This document shows positions 1 through 12,249 of a stretch of 64,000 nucleotides of DNA, piece by piece (the stretch's first letter is position 1; each line of letters opens with the position of its first letter). The position numbers were made by a program, and so were the translations under genes. Origin of the DNA: Benincasa hispida (taxonomy: Eukaryota > Streptophyta > Magnoliopsida > Cucurbitales > Cucurbitaceae); assembly GCF_009727055.1 (NCBI RefSeq), contig NC_052354.1:41957899-42021898 (forward strand), written 5' to 3'. The notes beneath the pieces are model-generated. The model saw nothing but the letters and a program-made list of their open reading frames with translations, was not told the origin of the DNA and did no database searches.

Positions 1-214
1 TCCGAACCTTGATTTTACTTAAACATCAAAGATTCAGAATCAAAGAAAATGTTGCAAAGAATGTTATTATTTGAGGGTGTTAAAAGAGTAATCATATGTT
101 ATTAAAAAGATTCATATCCGGAAGTTCATTTTTTTTTTCATTCATATCTTAGTCAACTCAATTATATTGGACTAATCTCATACGAGTCCCAGCTTAGAAA
201 TTTGCCAAAAGATT

Positions 215-355
215 CTATAAACAGCCACCATGTTGTTCTAACTCAATCCATCTGATCACAAACTCACCCATCTCAGCTTTCAGAACAACTTCAACACTAT
301 CTTGAATTGTCAATTCGGGCAATGCCTCATTTAGATAAAGACACCAATTATCCAT
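215..355 (-). CDS. Possible 46-codon ORF or terminal exon, unrecognised
   Basis: The minus strand reads ATG to TAG for 46 codons with a non-random, acidic/hydrophobic composition (it includes NWCLYLNEALPEL and GEFVIRWIELEQHGG). A TAG lies directly before the ATG, and that same AG could be a splice acceptor, although the preceding bases are not pyrimidine-rich. I do not recognise a family. It could be the last exon of a gene whose other exons I cannot find, a gene fragment, or chance. Confidence 0.2.
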   Translation of the reverse strand: MDNWCLYLNEALPELTIQDSVEVVLKAEMGEFVIRWIELEQHGGCL

Positions 356-399
356 CTAGATCGATAGCTCGGTCTCCCAAAAAACGTAGGGTAAGTTGA

Positions 400-3083
400 C
401 GAATCAGATTGTTGGGTACATTATGTCAATAAAATATAACCTCAGTTTCCCTATGAACACAGAAAAAATTAGCCTCTGAACAACAGCATTGAACTAATCT
501 CATCAATAACTAAAGAATGAGATATCACATCAGCTGGAAATGTAAGGGAATTCGATTGTATGAAACTGCAACACATCAAAATCTGTTGTCATTTGGGATG
601 GAGAATATAAAAGCAGTCGCTGCACAAAAACTCCATAGCTCGACAACTACTAAAGATAAAGTCCAGTCTCATCTACATTACATGACCTTTACTCGGATGA
701 CGAAAATGGTACTCCATTCGAGAGTTTAAGAGTCGAAAGCATGAGATTCAAATATGTACAAGAACTATTCTGATCAAGAAGCCTGATACACAAGTTAAGC
801 TGTCCTCGAGGACATTCACTTCAAGTCATTGAAACGATAATGACATTATTTCTGCTTGGTGCATCCACCTTTGAAGTGTTTTGGGGGTGTGCCCATGGTA
901 CCAAAACCATGGTCATGAAGCAGAAGAGAACCACCGCGTGCTGCTTTCATACTGTATATGCAGAGATCAAAAACTACTTGTTAATGGCAACTTTCATGTC
1001 CAAGATGATACTTGTTAATGACAACAGATATATATTTAAAGTATATGCTCAGTATAGAGAAATAGCCAAATTGAAAGATATAAATGTTTGTGCATTTTGT
1101 CACAGCATGAGATGAAACAACCAAATACAAGAGTAATTTTATATACCATCTTACATGTTTAATAGCAGAAATATTCTTTTTATCAGATGGAGAACCACAA
1201 AATACAAGAAACTTTATCACAACATTGACTCCCAACCCGAATGCTGAACCAAAGATGCAACACTGTTCAATGTAACTGTTCAGAAAGACACTACATGAAA
1301 TATAGTTAGAAAAAATCAATACATCTGGTTATTCCCAACACCTTCTAAGGCATATGTTTTGTATAGAGAAATTAAAGTTATTCTGCATTCAAGGCCACTA
1401 ATTTATCATCATTTATGACGGGCTATGTCTGAAAGTTGTATTTTAAAACCACAAAAACAAAATGTCGGAAAAAAAATGCTAGGTTGGCTAATTTCAAAAA
1501 ATTATGTTCCTTTTTATATTCTCAATGTCCTCATAGGTAGTTTGTTTTTATAATAACAAAACTTGTCCTTCCGAAGATCATTGGTCTGTACACAATAGTC
1601 TTAATATAACAGATTAACAGGTCATCTAGCCAATATTCTTAGAACTAGCTTCTAGAAACTATTTTGCAAATATAAATCACAAAGCTACTATCTGTATTAA
1701 AAGAAAGTAATGGTTTTTACGCCTAACTATCAAACAAGCTGATATGAGTACGCTAAGCCACAAGTGGGCTTCACACATTCATGGGAAAAGACAAGGACAT
1801 GACAAATGACAAGAGGCCTGCTAGTGCTAGGCTAAAAAGAGCTTATTGGACTTCCAACACCAAAACAAATTAATGGATTGTGTCGCTTTGATATTTTATT
1901 ACCAGATAGCAGTCTGTTCATTTTGAAGCCACTACAGGCCTTATTTCTTCCCCTAAAGTTAATATCCTGGCCGTAAGAAACTCAAAGGCATGTTAAAGAG
2001 ATTGGATAAATGCTGCTGCTATTGCTAGGTTACTTGTTACTAGACAACTAATTAATTCCTTAGAGAAAATACATTCGAGCAACAATTAAAACTATCATTG
2101 CATTATTAAGATTGAAATCAAGTTCTTTAAAAATGGAAGGTATGGTATAAAGCACATAGGCGAAGTCAAGAAAGGACTTCGCAACTTATTTTGAATAATA
2201 AGCAACACGAGAAGGAGCATACTAGATATTTACCAACGTGAAATAAATTTTAGTAGATTTCACATGTAATTTAATTAAATATTGGGACTATGAGAACTTG
2301 CATCACTAATTATTGTATACCAACCCGTTGGATTCACATTCTAACCACAAGTGGGCCATACAAGATCTCAGAATGTCATGAAGAAACTAAAAACTTGATG
2401 TACATCAGAAAAGATGCATCTATAGTCCTATAGGCTTCCACCTGGCTTAAGTAGGCCCCTATCTTCTTAATGAAAGTAGTTTTTTTTTATAAAAGAAAAT
2501 ATGTGACGGGGCTCAATAAAAAAATTAACTCTTAACGAGTAACGGAGGATTCAAATTTAAGCTCTGTGCCATTAGGCACGACTTCTGGTGCATACTTAAA
2601 ATCAAGTTATAAATCAGGAAAAGTTCCTCATTTATCTCTAATCCACATCCTTCTCAACCAAAGTTCATAATTTAAATGTACTAGCACTTGTCCTCTCTTG
2701 GACCAGATTTTGTATTGCATAATTAAGAAAAAGACAAAACCATAGGGCTTCTTTATATGTGAAGGATTCGGGAACGATCAGAAAATTCAATAAGATAGAA
2801 TGGGAATAACCTACTTGAGTACACAATCAATAAACAAAACATAAAAAACATCATGGATGGGTATCACTTCAAGAATGACTACATATAACTAAAAGTAAGG
2901 TGCCTCGTACGATGAATGTTCTAATTACATATTTGTGTATGATTTAGCATGACTTTGGCAATTGCAATCATAGGATTACATACAGCCAACATGTGAATAG
3001 AGAATCGAACAACTTCAATTCCCCTTTTTCACCTTATAAGATCCCTAGTAATAATAACTGCCTAAATTGCATAAAGCATATTC
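400..3083. other. Intergenic region, no gene recognised
   Basis: AT-rich sequence with only short, compositionally random open frames. It lies downstream of the desulfhydrase gene, so it may contain its 3' untranslated sequence. No transposon termini or structural RNA were recognised. Confidence 0.5.
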
Positions 3084-3116
3084 ATGAAAGCAAAAGACAT
3101 CATACCTCCTCTGTCT

Positions 3117-4484
3117 TCATTTGGAGAGTTGAGCGCAGGTGAATCCGGCTCGCACAAGTTCATTGATTACGTCTCTAAACTTAACATAATCTTCAAATTT
3201 GTTGTACACTTGATGAGAAATTCGTGCATATCCTGTTATAGGGGCAGTTTCCCCCTTTCTCGGAGCACGGTAATATATCGGGACTTCAACTCTAAATTCT
3301 TCCCGCAAATGCGTTCTCAACTTCAGAGTATCAGATTCACTTGAGATGTCCAAGCATGAAGGTAGCCCCACCATGACCATACTTGCACACATATTCGGTG
3401 GGCAGCCAAGATGAGTCTTCCATGATTCTGCCAACATCTCTCCCATCTTAATAACAGCCTCGTGATTCCGTTTTTTTATCCCGTTAATCCCATCTTCAAA
3501 CCTATTAACAAATTTCAAAACCGAAGGCACGACCAACTGAGAACTATAATCCCTAGTTCCAATCCAAGCACTTTCTATGGCCAACCCATTACCATACTCA
3601 TGAGAAACAACAGGATGATGCAAATCAGAATGACTTGGGGACCTCCTGGAATACAAAAAAGCAATTGAAGGTGGACAAAAAAACCACTTATGCAAATTAC
3701 TAGTATAATAATCGGCACCAATCTCTTGCATATCAATATCAGTACACCCAATAGCATGAGCAGCATCAACAAATACTTGGTCAACACCCTCTTCCCTACA
3801 AATCTTAACTAACTCCTTAACCGGTATAACCACACAAGGCATCGATGTAATATGATCAATCACAGCCAAACGAACCTTCCTACCATTAGCCTTTCCTCTC
3901 TCCAACGCCTGACGAAATTCACACATAATCTCATCATTAGACTTAACAGGAAAAGGCAATTGAACCTCAATTACATACCCACCAGCTCGAGAAACATACG
4001 CCTCTATAGACTTCTTCACAGCACCATACGCATAGTGAAGCATAACCGCCGCATCACCTTTCTCGAATCTCCCCTCAGCAAAATCCCTAGCGATTTTCTG
4101 CAAAACTATAGCAGCTGCAGTGGTAGCGTTATCAACAATAGAAACTTCATCAATATGCTCGGCATTGATGAGATCCTTGATGATGGTTCTCGACTCAAGA
4201 ATCCCCTTCTTGAGCTCGTTGAAGTAGAACCAGTCAGGCTGGCGAAGGAACTTAAGCTGCCATTGCTGTTGAGCAGAGATGACAGAAGAAGGGCAACAGC
4301 CAAAGCTACCGTTGTTGATCCGAGCAACAGAAGGGTCATGGTGGGCAAACTCGGATTGAATTTCTGAGTCAGAAATGAAAGTGGGAGCGATTTTAGGCCT
4401 TTTGGGCAAGTGGGTATTGGCGTCACCGTTGAGATGAGGGGTAGAATCAGGGGGAAGGTGGTTTTTTTCACAGTGAGAAGCCAT
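3117..4484 (-). CDS. LCD: L-cysteine desulfhydrase-like PLP-dependent enzyme
   Basis: Intact 455-codon intronless reading frame. The product is a fold-type I pyridoxal-phosphate enzyme of the class V aminotransferase / cysteine-desulfurase-like superfamily, matching the plant L-cysteine desulfhydrase group (Arabidopsis At3g62130 type, about the same length). Enzymes of this group break L-cysteine into hydrogen sulfide, ammonia and pyruvate. Visible features: an N-terminal region with KRPKIAP (residues 28-34); INNGSFG (57-62 region) typical of the substrate-side loop; VDAAHAIG (239-246), where Asp240 should contact the PLP pyridine nitrogen; and SNLHKW (262-267), where Lys266 is the expected Schiff-base lysine. 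The C-terminal domain (about 290-455) is complete and ends in a TGA. No transit peptide is evident. The start is the first ATG, followed by a conserved-looking MAS N-terminus and preceded by a pyrimidine-rich leader. A MULE is inserted about 600 bp upstream. Family assignment is from recognition of the protein; activity is inferred. Confidence 0.88.
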   Translation of the reverse strand: MASHCEKNHLPPDSTPHLNGDANTHLPKRPKIAPTFISDSEIQSEFAHHDPSVARINNGSFGCCPSSVISAQQQWQLKFLRQPDWFYFNELKKGILESRTIIKDLINAEHIDEVSIVDNATTAAAIVLQKIARDFAEGRFEKGDAAVMLHYAYGAVKKSIEAYVSRAGGYVIEVQLPFPVKSNDEIMCEFRQALERGKANGRKVRLAVIDHITSMPCVVIPVKELVKICREEGVDQVFVDAAHAIGCTDIDMQEIGADYYTSNLHKWFFCPPSIAFLYSRRSPSHSDLHHPVVSHEYGNGLAIESAWIGTRDYSSQLVVPSVLKFVNRFEDGINGIKKRNHEAVIKMGEMLAESWKTHLGCPPNMCASMVMVGLPSCLDISSESDTLKLRTHLREEFRVEVPIYYRAPRKGETAPITGYARISHQVYNKFEDYVKFRDVINELVRAGFTCAQLSK

Positions 4485-4890
4485 TAAAGGGAGATGGGTA
4501 AGCAGGATTTAGGGTTGAGAGTGATGGGTGAAGCTGAAATTGATAGAAAATGAGAAAAGTGAGGAGGGAGAGCGAGAAAATGGGAAAATGGGTCGAAGAA
4601 AGAAGGAGAAATGCGATTAGAAGGGAGGTTTTGTTCGAGGGAGGAGAATACGGAAGAGAGGAAAACGTCAAGGCGACTGAAGAGAAAAATAATGAGAGCA
4701 TAGACAAGTGGGGTTGTACAGTGCTGCAACAAAGAGAGAAAATGGAGAGAGAGATTTTGGCTTCCTCCATTAACAGAGTAAGCCATTTCAAGTGGCCTTG
4801 TTTGTCTTTGTCCTTTTATGTCATCCTCAGCCACAAAGAACACATAAATTTGGTGCTTACATCTCCTTTTAGACTTTCTATTAGGTCTGC

Positions 4891-4900
4891 TCCTTTTATA
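4891..4900 (-). promoter_or_regulatory. Candidate TATA box of the desulfhydrase gene
   Basis: The minus strand reads TATAAAAGGA about 410 bp upstream of the desulfhydrase ATG, which would give a leader of roughly 380 bases. The region between it and the ATG is rich in C and T on the minus strand, as plant leaders often are. A second AT-rich TATATAG-like string lies near 4957-4965. Confidence 0.35.
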
Positions 4901-5079
4901 AGATGTTTGTTCACATAAAAAAAAATAATAATAATAAAAAAAAATAAAACCTTTTCTATATAATATGTGAGTGGGAGGAACGACTCAGATCTGAAGTTAA
5001 TGGTCAATATTTTCCATTGTTGTATAATAAGACGTGAAAATAAAGGGAGGAGTTGAGAGATAAAACGTACATCAAATGA

Positions 5080-5087
5080 GTCAGTAG
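5080..5087. repeat. Left 8-bp target-site duplication of the MULE
   Basis: GTCAGTAG directly before the left terminal inverted repeat, identical to 13793-13800 after the right one. The outside flank also begins GGGTT like the element end, so the exact boundary is ambiguous by a few bases. Confidence 0.8.
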
Positions 5088-5276
5088 GGGTTATTTAGAT
5101 TGGGGTTTTTTTTTTTAATTTAATTGGGGAAAGGGGATTTGGAACTTATTTAGGAAAAATGGGAGTTTTTTTTTTTTTTTTCCATCCAAGAGACGCATTT
5201 AAACATATTTTATTATTTTTTTTCCTGTCGTATTTAAAAAAAAAAATTAAACCGATCAAAATGTGTCTGTTGAACA
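5088..5276 (+). repeat. Left terminal inverted repeat of the MULE
   Basis: Pairs with the reverse complement of 13537-13792: shared blocks include the first 20 bases, AACTTATTTAGGA, ATATTTTATT, AAATTAAACCG and AATGTGTCTGTTGAACA at the inner edge. Shorter than the right copy because the right copy holds an internal duplication. Confidence 0.85.
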
Positions 5277-5397
5277 GATGCATTCAGAGTAAGTTGACAA
5301 TTCACTCTGACGCATGTGCTGTGTCAGAAATGCATCGACCAAATTTAGCATTTTTTCCATATTTTAGCATAAAAAATCCCACTTTTTTCCTTCATTC

Positions 5398-5520
5398 CGT
5401 TTCATCTTCTCCTTTCACAAATTTCATCTTCCTTACCGATTTCATTTCTCCTTCACAGATTTCATCCTCTTTCACAGATTTCATCCTCCTTCACCGATTT
5501 CATCTCTCTTTCACCAAAAC
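5398..5520 (+). repeat. Short tandem repeat, TTTCATC-CTTTCACAGAT type
   Basis: About five imperfect units of roughly 20 bases (TTTCATCCTCTTTCACAGAT and variants), pyrimidine-rich, just inside the left inverted repeat. It may be part of the element's leader or promoter; no function can be assigned. Confidence 0.6.
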
Positions 5521-5639
5521 CTTCATTTGATCTTCCTCTTCATCATCGAAGCCCTCATTTCATCTTTACCAAAACAAAATTTCCTTCATTTCTTTCACAT
5601 TTTCCATTTATTTTTAAATACCGATCATTTTCTAGCTTC

Positions 5640-7241
5640 ATTTGTTTCAATGTAGTATTTTATTTAGTAAGTTGATATATTTTTGTTATTTAACTTTGAA
5701 TTAAGTTTTTGATAATTTTTACTGATTTTTTAATGTTTATTTTGTTTACAGTGATATTATTCAAAGTTTTTTTATAAGTTGGAATATTTGGTAAAGTGCA
5801 AAGTTTTTTTTGGTAGTGTGTAATATTTTTGCTTTAATAAGTTGATATATTTTTTATAGTTGGTTATCATAAGGGAGAATTACATGTGATTAACTAAAAC
5901 GAATTAAAGAAACTGTATATTTAATAAGTCGATATATTCTCTATTGTTGGTATTTGGTTGATTTTTAGTTATCAAAATGAGTATGTCTTATTTAGTTAAA
6001 CATAATAAATTGTAAGTATGTCTTCTTATTATACATATCAAATTATGATAATTATTTTTAAAATATAGTTTAGATTGTTCAACTATGATTTTTAAAATAT
6101 TACATCATAGTTTCAAATTATTTATGTTTAAACATATAAAAAAATTTAACGTTCTTAATAGGAAAAAAATAAATCTAAAAATAGGTTGAAAAAAAAAATT
6201 TAATGAATTCTAAAAATAGGTATTTAAATATGTTCTTGATGAAGAAAAATAAATTTTTTTAAATGTAAAATTTATATTTAATTTTTTTTTTCATTTTGCC
6301 AAAATTTTAAAATTTATTATTAGTTTTTAATGTAAAATTAAGAATATGTGGAAAAAAGAATAGTGATATTACTTTATTTTGTGAAGAAAAAAAAATAAAC
6401 GAATTAAAGAAAATTTAAAGTTAATAGCGATATTGGATTTAAACTAAAATGTTCAATTATTTTTGTTTAAACACATAAAAAAGTCATTAATAAAATATAT
6501 TACATAGTAAAAATAATGTTTTTTTTTTCATATAAAAGTTATATAAAAGTTATATTTAAATATTTTTTTATTTTGCCAAAATTTTAAAATTTATTGATAG
6601 TTTTTAATGTAAAATTAATAATATGTTCCTAGTGAAAAAAAAAAGTGATATTATTTATTTTGTAGAGAAAAGAAAAAAAAAACATATAAAAAAGTTAATA
6701 GTTAAAAGTTTAGAAACATATAAAAAAGTCATTAATAAAAATAATATAATATGTTCCTAATGGCTATTAATGTAAAATTATTAATATGTTCCTAATGTCT
6801 ATTATTTTAGTAAAAAAAAAATATTACATAGTAAAAAAATATCCATAATTTTGTATTGACTTTTTTTTTATACCATATTTCTGAAGAAAACTCTACAATC
6901 AAGTCATTCAAAAGGTATGTATATAGTTATTTACCATTATTTGGAATGATGTATTCATTATTGAATATTGAATATTTGAATGTTAATGTTATTTTTAGTA
7001 ATATTGTGTTGTTGTAAATTTTATGTTGATTAAAAAACAAAGATTCATGTCAATATAAAAGAATATTTATCATTGATTTATGGTCAAATGATGATGCATG
7101 GCTTAATATTTTATTTGTTTATTAAAAAAAATACCTTTATTTATATTTATTAAAAAAATAGTAATAACACATTAATATAGTTTGCCTAATATATACTTAC
7201 AAATATTATGATAAATATCATATTGCATTTGCCAAACTACG
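5640..7241 (+). other. AT-rich noncoding leader of the MULE with an internal duplication
   Basis: Very AT-rich with no coding potential. A block of some 60 bases (TTTTGCCAAAATTTTAAAAT and onwards) occurs near 6293-6350 and again near 6573-6635, together with repeated ACATATAAAAAAGT strings, so part of the region has been duplicated. It lies between the left inverted repeat and the transposase gene and presumably holds its promoter. Confidence 0.5.
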
Positions 7242-9673
7242 ATGGACGTTGTGGAATTTTTATGTTATATGCACGAAAACATTGTTAATGGGTCAAACGG
7301 GATAGAATATGATAGGCAATCATCTTTTCGTATAAACATGCATCGTCAAGTTGACTTCAACACATTAATCGATGGATTATGTGATGTATTATCCATAAAT
7401 AGAGATGATGGAGTAGAGGTAATATGTAGATATGGTAGTTATGTAACGGGATCTACTTTCTATATCCCATCTCATTACGAAGTGAGACTGATTTACGGTT
7501 CATGATGAGCAACGCTTCATACCCTCCAAATAGAGTTGAGCTATATATATCCCAACCCAGTGTCCCAAGTCCAGCATCAATGAGAAAAGAAGTTGAAACT
7601 ACTGTTGAGTTGGAAAACCATGTTGTGGAGGATGAGTAGTGTGATCTAACTATTGCCACAAACGATGAAGAAGTTGAGATAGACGATGATGATATCGATC
7701 TAGATCAACTACCTGGTCAATTTTATGGCATACATGAAGTCCCCAAAATATTTACTGAGATAGACCTGAACGAGATGACCATTGGACCCGATTCGACAAT
7801 GGGGGAAGACAATAATATGGGGTCTGATTCACTGCTTAAGGGGATGATATTCAATTCCAGATTGGATTTAAAAAATGCAATGAAAAACTATTCAATCATT
7901 CGACATCAAAATTTTGAAGTCATTGAGTCGAAGAAAACAATATAGGATGTCAGGTGTAAGAGATATGGCAATGAGTGCACGTGGAGACTTCATGCTATTT
8001 GCCGTAAAAAACACGATAAATTTGAAATCACCTAGTACAATGGTCCGCATTCTTGTGATGCAAAACTAAGTCAGGATCACAATCAATTGGAGTCAGATCT
8101 AATTGCATCTGAGGTAAGCAGCATAGTGAAAAAAAATCCATCAGTTGACATCAAAACATTATAAGATATTATCTTAAAACAGTATGGTTATTCCGTCAAA
8201 CAGTGTGGGACGGAAGAAGAAAGGCAATTGCGAAAATATTCGGAGATTTGATCGAATCATATAATTGCTGCCCAAATGGATGAATATCTTGCAAATCACA
8301 AACCTCGGTACAGTCGTCTATTGAAGGCTAAATGAGTTGGATTGTGATGAAAGGCTTGTAATGTTCAGTAGCGTGTTTTGATCGTTTGGACCTGTTATCG
8401 AGGGTTTCAAGCATTGCAAGCCACTATTTCAAATTGACGGAACCCATTTGTTTGGGAAGTATGAAGAAACATTGTTAATAGCTACCTTAGTAAATGCAAA
8501 TGGTCACGTCTATCTGGTTGCATACGCCATTGTATCGGAGGAAAGTGCTGACTCGTGGAGCTGGTTTTTGAGGAATTTATAGGATCATGTAGTGCATAAA
8601 AGGGAGGGAATGTGTCTAATTTCATATAGACACAAAGGCATTATATCTACAGTCAGAAACCTTAGCAACGGTTGGGTTGGAGTACACCACAGAATCTGCT
8701 TGCGACATGTGGCGAGTAATTTTAACGACAAGTTCAAAAATAGTTTATTGAAGAGTTTGGTGTATAGTGCAAGATCAAAATTTCAAGTTCGGAATTTTAA
8801 TGACTGTATGGCCGAACTTCAAATAACAAATCCTAATTGTTTACGATATTTTGCTTCCATAGATCCTAAATAGTGGACACAATCACATAATGGTGGTCAT
8901 CATTATAGATGGCTAACAACAAATGTGGCTGAAAGTATAAATACTGTTTTGAAAAGAGCCAAAAAGCTACCAATCGCTGCACTAGTCTAAGCAACATTCT
9001 ATCGAACTATTGCTTATTTCGTTGTTCGTCGTGTAGAAATAGAGACTGCTCTTGAATCGGGAGAGTGTTTCACAAGGTAAATTATTCACATCTTAGTTAC
9101 CCACGTTTTTATATTGATTATCGAGGTATTATAAGGATATTTCACATTTGTCATAGGTATGCAGTAAAGAAAATAAGTCGTTGGGAACAACGTGCAACCA
9201 AACATTCCGTCAACATATTTGACCATCGAACAAGGTTGTGTGAAGTCACCAACTCAATTAACCCAATAACACTAAAGGGTGGAAACACACACTGAGTAAA
9301 GTTAAGTGAAAGAGCATGCACATGCAATAAGTGGCAGAGTTTTGGAATCCCCTGTTCTCACGCTATAGCTGCATATAAGACTATTGGGGTAAACTAATTT
9401 TACTACATTGAAGACTATTACAAAATTTCCACTTATCTGACATGTTATTCACCCCAGTTCGAGCACATCCCCGATAAAAAATGTTGGCCTGATCCTAACT
9501 TCCCAACTATTTATCCAGACGAATCACGAGTTAGGAAGGTTGGCAAACCGTGTACTTATCGCATTCAAAACGAGATGGATTGGAGGGAACGTTACAAGAC
9601 ACGGTGCACAATTTGCAGACAAGAAGGGCATAATAGACGGAATTGTCTCAATCGAGCTCGTCATGCGACTTAG
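7242..9673 (+). pseudogene. Decayed MuDR/MURA-type MULE transposase
   Basis: Across frame changes and many stops the plus strand keeps the order of a plant MULE transposase: an N-terminal region (MDVVEFLCYMHEN), a MuDR-type DNA-binding region (near 7850-8100, CKRYGNECTWRLHA), the RNase-H-like transposase core (8400-9060) and a C-terminal SWIM zinc finger (ACTCNKWQSFGIPCSHA, near 9310-9365), then a CCHC zinc knuckle CTICRQEGHNRRNC (near 9608-9650) before the final TAG. In the core, the first catalytic Asp is kept in QIDGTHLFG (codon 8436-8438), but the second, expected in a SDRHKGI-like motif, is replaced by Tyr (ISYRHKGI, codon 8625-8627). A CLRHVASNF motif follows. The usual product cuts and pastes the element; this copy cannot. 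Confidence 0.85.
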
Positions 9674-9961
9674 TTATTTGTTTTTAATTCTTATTGTATT
9701 TAATTGATTGTAACTTCTTTTACTTATTTATTCTTTATTAATTTTCATTGTATTTAATTGAGTTTATTTATTGATTATATTTATTGATTGTATTTATTGA
9801 TTGTATTTATACAATAAATGGTGTATTCTTTATTAATTGTCATTGTATTTATTAATTATATTTATACAATAAAGGGTGTATTCTTTATTAACTGACATTA
9901 TATTTGTTGATTGTAATCATATTGATTTTTACTAAATTTAATATTGTTTTTATGGGATTAA
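9674..9961 (+). repeat. AT-rich spacer with TTGATTGTATTTA repeats
   Basis: Low-complexity spacer between the two MULE genes, built of repeated TTGATTGTATTTAT and ATTCTTTATTAATTG strings. No coding potential. Confidence 0.5.
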
Positions 9962-11989
9962 ATGGACGGGGATGTTACCACAAGACCATACAACAACTCG
10001 GTTTTGTACATATAGCGCAACCAAAGATCCGAGGTTGTTTGGGAAGATGAGTATATCGATGCAATGCATTGTCAGTGAAAAGAGGTTGTTATTCGCAGGC
10101 ACAAGAACCCAAGCCCTCGTATATTGAACTATCTATGAGCTGTTGGATTCTACGGAGTCTCTTGTATAAAATTTATACAACTAGACTGACATCTGATAAC
10201 GGCATTAGTGGAACAATGACGCCAGGAGACACACTTTCCACATATTGCATGGAGAGTGTACAATTACACTTCAAGATGTAGCCATCCAATTTGGACTCCC
10301 GATTAATGGAAGACCATTGCTCGGGTCTCTAAATTATGACTGGGAACAAATTTGTGCCCTTCTTTTAAGCGTAACCATGAATGAGTCGTTCTTAAGGGAA
10401 GTCGTCTAAGTCTATCATGGTTAGCTGATCAATTTAACAACTTCGCCCATCTACCAGACCATGAAGATGAAGAGAACCTACAACGATATGCTCGAGCATA
10501 TATTCTCACATTGATTTGAGGATTGGTATTTCCTGACAAATCCAATAGCAGAGTGCACCTGATGTATATTCCTCTCTTGGTGGATTTTGATGTTGTCGGG
10601 ACTTACAGTTGGGGCGTTAGATGTCTTGAATGGTTGTATAGGCAACTATGCAAGAGTGCAGTTATAGATGGAAAAGACATTGCAGACCCACTTTTATTGC
10701 TACAAATTTGGGCATGGGATCGATTTCCTCTTCTAGCGCCTCGACGACTCCATAGATACAAGAATAACTTAGGCAATAGACCACTTGCAGTAAGGTAAGC
10801 ATATTTACCTCATTATTGTTGTTTTCATTATGAAAATACTAATAGCTAAAATTTAACTTCTGATTATTGTAGGTGGAATGACAACTATTCTGTAATTAGA
10901 GCACCTACGCATGTTCTAGTATAGTATAGGCACATACTCGATAAACATATGCCTAACCAGGTAATATTTTATTCATTCATATATCATATATTCATAATGT
11001 TTCAATCTTCTGGTTAATTCATTTTTTGACACATATGCATGCAGATTATTTGGGAGCCATATAATCATTTGATCCAACTATTGTCGTCATACTGTCTCGA
11101 TGGCAATGAGATATGGACATCTAGATGTCCACTCATATGCTTCTTCGTTGTGGAGTGGCATCACCCAGATCGTGTGATGCGTCAATTTGGGATGTTACAA
11201 CAAATTCCTCAACCTTGCAACACGGACGCCCGACTTCATTCACACGATCTAAGGAGCAGGCATGAGCGAGACCGGATTGCATATCTGGCTCTTTAAATTA
11301 CAATCTGGGAAAATTGACACAGTTTGGTTGTTAATGGACCTCCTATTAACAATGGTGTAGGTACCGAGCCTGGATATATTGAATGGTATTCCACTGTGAG
11401 CAGGCGGTACATAACTAAAGTAGAAGCATCCTGTCACTTGTTGGTATGAGTTTATTGTTTATTATAATTGTTTGATTTTATTTCTTCATTGCACACCAAA
11501 ATAAATTTTAAAGTCATTAACTTGTTATTCAATTATTTTTCAGGCCGAGCTTCCAAAATTATCAATATCTACTCAAAGAGCCTTACGTAGACTCACCTCG
11601 ATATATGAGTGCGATATTTCGATGGTAACGTTCCAATGGAAGAACAAGGTGATCCAATAAGACATGAGGATGTTCCTATTCAACCTAATATTCAAAATGA
11701 ATATCCAACAACACCACTATATCAGTACACTTCCATGATGTCCTCTCCCTCAACATTTAATTTTTTTCCAACAACCCTCAGTACACTAAACATGGAAGAA
11801 GGACAAACTTCACATGTCCATCCAAATATCTATGACTAGTATGTTACATATCAACAACGTAGTGAGAGTATACACTTTCCAGAGGAAAGTCAACCACCAA
11901 GTGTAAGAGGGTGTGGCGATTGTGGATACTATGTCACTCAACATGATCGATTTAGGCATAATAGAGGATCTTCTTCCGGTTGTGAATAA
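9962..11989 (+). pseudogene. Decayed plant-mobile-domain (MAIN-like) gene carried by the MULE
   Basis: The plus strand encodes, across frame changes, a plant mobile domain: GECTITLQDVAIQFGLPING (near 10255-10310), LSWLADQFNNFAHLPDHEDE (near 10415-10470), a hydrophobic block RVHLMYIPLLVDFD (near 10550), and WGVRCLEWLYRQLCKSA followed by LLLLQIWAWDRFP (10610-10740). Three introns with GT-AG ends remain recognisable: about 10796-10872, 10961-11043 and 11444-11544. The last exon ends with GCGDCGYYVTQHDRF and TAA at 11987-11989. This domain is found in Arabidopsis MAIN and MAIL1, nuclear proteins needed for gene expression and transposon silencing, and is known to be carried by plant transposons. 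Here several stops and frameshifts inactivate it. Its place downstream of the transposase inside the same inverted repeats shows it is element cargo. Confidence 0.78.
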
Positions 11990-12249
11990 AGAACATTGTA
12001 CATATGATTAAATTTATTAATGAAATTCAATTACGAAAATGCACTTGCAGTCTACAACACATCCTAAAGAACCTTGACTATTATTTACAATAGTCGAAAG
12101 TTAATATCTATATTTTTGCCTAAGTTTCTAACAACTTTAAACAAAAAAATAATTTGAAATTAAAAATTAATATTGAGTATATCAAATCAATCATAGAAAT
12201 TTCTTAATCTTAAAATAACAATATTACTATCAAATCAATCATAGATATT

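Noticed and set aside
840..1319. Overlapping frames on both strands near the left edge
   Set aside because: Random composition, no motifs and no splice support.
3852..4367. Plus-strand 171-codon frame
   Set aside because: Antisense shadow of the desulfhydrase gene, which has clear family motifs.
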